NCBI GenBank assembly: GCA_947643945.1
Contig: CANRXN010000088.1
Coordinates: 1-5,317 of the forward strand
Length of the DNA: 5,317 nt
Direction: 5' to 3'
Origin: an uncultured Clostridium sp.
GTDB taxonomy: Bacteria; Bacillota; Clostridia; TANB77; CAG-508
Made by a program: the position numbers and the translations under genes. Shown here one piece after another: positions 5,027 to 5,317 of the stretch. The notes beneath the pieces are model-generated. The model was not told the origin of the DNA. It searched no databases and saw only the letters and a list, made by a program, of their open reading frames with translations. Position 1 is the stretch's first letter, and each line of letters starts with the position of its first letter.

Positions 5027-5134
5027 AGATATGGTTAAAAAATCCAGTAAAGTTATTAAATGTTAAAAGTTATTTACATAGCTTTATTATCTTTTTTTCG
5101 CCAGAAGACCAAATTACTGAAAGGAGTGGCTTAC

Positions 5135-5317
5135 ATGTTTAGTGTAGGAGACAAAATAGTATACCCAATGCATGGCGCAGGGGTAATTGATTCAATAGAG
5201 GAAAAGGATATATTAGGAGAGAAACAATCTTATTACATATTGAAGATGCCAGGGGAGGTAAAAGTAATGATACCAACCGCTAAGGCGGAAACAGTAGGAG
5301 TAAGAAATATTATAGAT
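5135..5317 (+). CDS. CarD/CdnL-family RNA polymerase-binding regulator, N-terminal part
   Basis: The first 61 codons are present; the rest lies beyond the window. The opening MFSVGDKIVYPMHGAGVIDSI, then ILGEKQSYYILKMPGEVKVMIPTAKAETVGVR, matches the CarD/TRCF RNA polymerase-interacting domain, a Tudor-like fold that binds the beta subunit. Full-length CarD proteins add a helical C-terminal domain and stabilise open promoter complexes, often at rRNA and other housekeeping promoters. The start is chosen from AAGGAG (5121-5126) with an 8-nt gap, and because family members begin with this M-F-x-V-G-D pattern. An upstream in-frame ATG at 5060 lacks a ribosome binding site. Whether the C-terminal domain is present cannot be seen. 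Confidence 0.9.
   Translation, partial: MFSVGDKIVYPMHGAGVIDSIEEKDILGEKQSYYILKMPGEVKVMIPTAKAETVGVRNIID

Noticed and set aside
5049..5098. Leader hairpin (AAAGTTAT/ATAGCTTT) and T-run before carD as an attenuator or riboswitch
   Set aside because: The stem is weak, with a wobble pair and a large loop, and the T-run is 6 nt away. No known riboswitch core is visible.
5060..5134. Upstream in-frame start for the CarD-like protein
   Set aside because: There is no Shine-Dalgarno site at 5060, and the CarD family begins at the MFSVGD position, which has AAGGAG at proper spacing.

Overview
The window is AT-rich DNA with strong Shine-Dalgarno sites, near-consensus sigma-A promoters and compact gene spacing. 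It carries a clostridial-type ferrous iron system and a CarD-family regulator. Together these point to a low-GC, probably anaerobic Firmicute such as an uncultured gut clostridium or relative. This assignment rests on gene content, because no rRNA or tRNA gene is present.

Layout: (1) 1-75 is the 3' end of a class I glutamine amidotransferase of the PuuD/peptidase C26 type, plus strand. (2) 108-1576 is a self-contained toxin-antitoxin operon: consensus promoter, a short RelA/SpoT-type synthetase (toxSAS-like toxin), a 1-nt-overlapping Panacea (DUF4065) antitoxin, and an intrinsic terminator. (3) 1581-4315, minus strand, is the feoAB ferrous iron operon. It is interrupted between feoA and feoB by a 294-bp palindromic MITE-like element with perfect 31-bp terminal inverted repeats and a 6-bp direct repeat. 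(4) 4336-4397 is a divergent promoter region with two 18-bp near-identical repeats, between feoA and dut. (5) 4453-4914 is a dUTPase, followed by a terminator whose hairpin contains the -35 box of the next gene. (6) 5135-5317 is the start of a CarD/CdnL-type RNA polymerase-binding regulator, cut by the window edge.

The most striking observation is in feoB. Conventionally read, it is broken into several fragments. Reconstructed by hand, it becomes one intact 714-residue FeoB if a +1 frameshift occurs at five places. All five are in-frame CGG codons, and at each one the four bases CGGA or CGGT replace the GGA or GGT codon of a glycine expected at that point in FeoB. These are the only in-frame CGG codons I find in any gene of the window, while AGA, AGG, CGT, CGC and CGA all appear as ordinary arginine codons. 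The simplest reading is that CGG has no normal arginine reading here and acts as a +1 frameshift (or quadruplet glycine) signal. Random pseudogene decay or sequencing error fits poorly.

FeoA and FeoB work together in Fe2+ uptake. The inserted element may weaken their coupling, because its feoB-side hairpin followed by T-runs resembles an intrinsic terminator.
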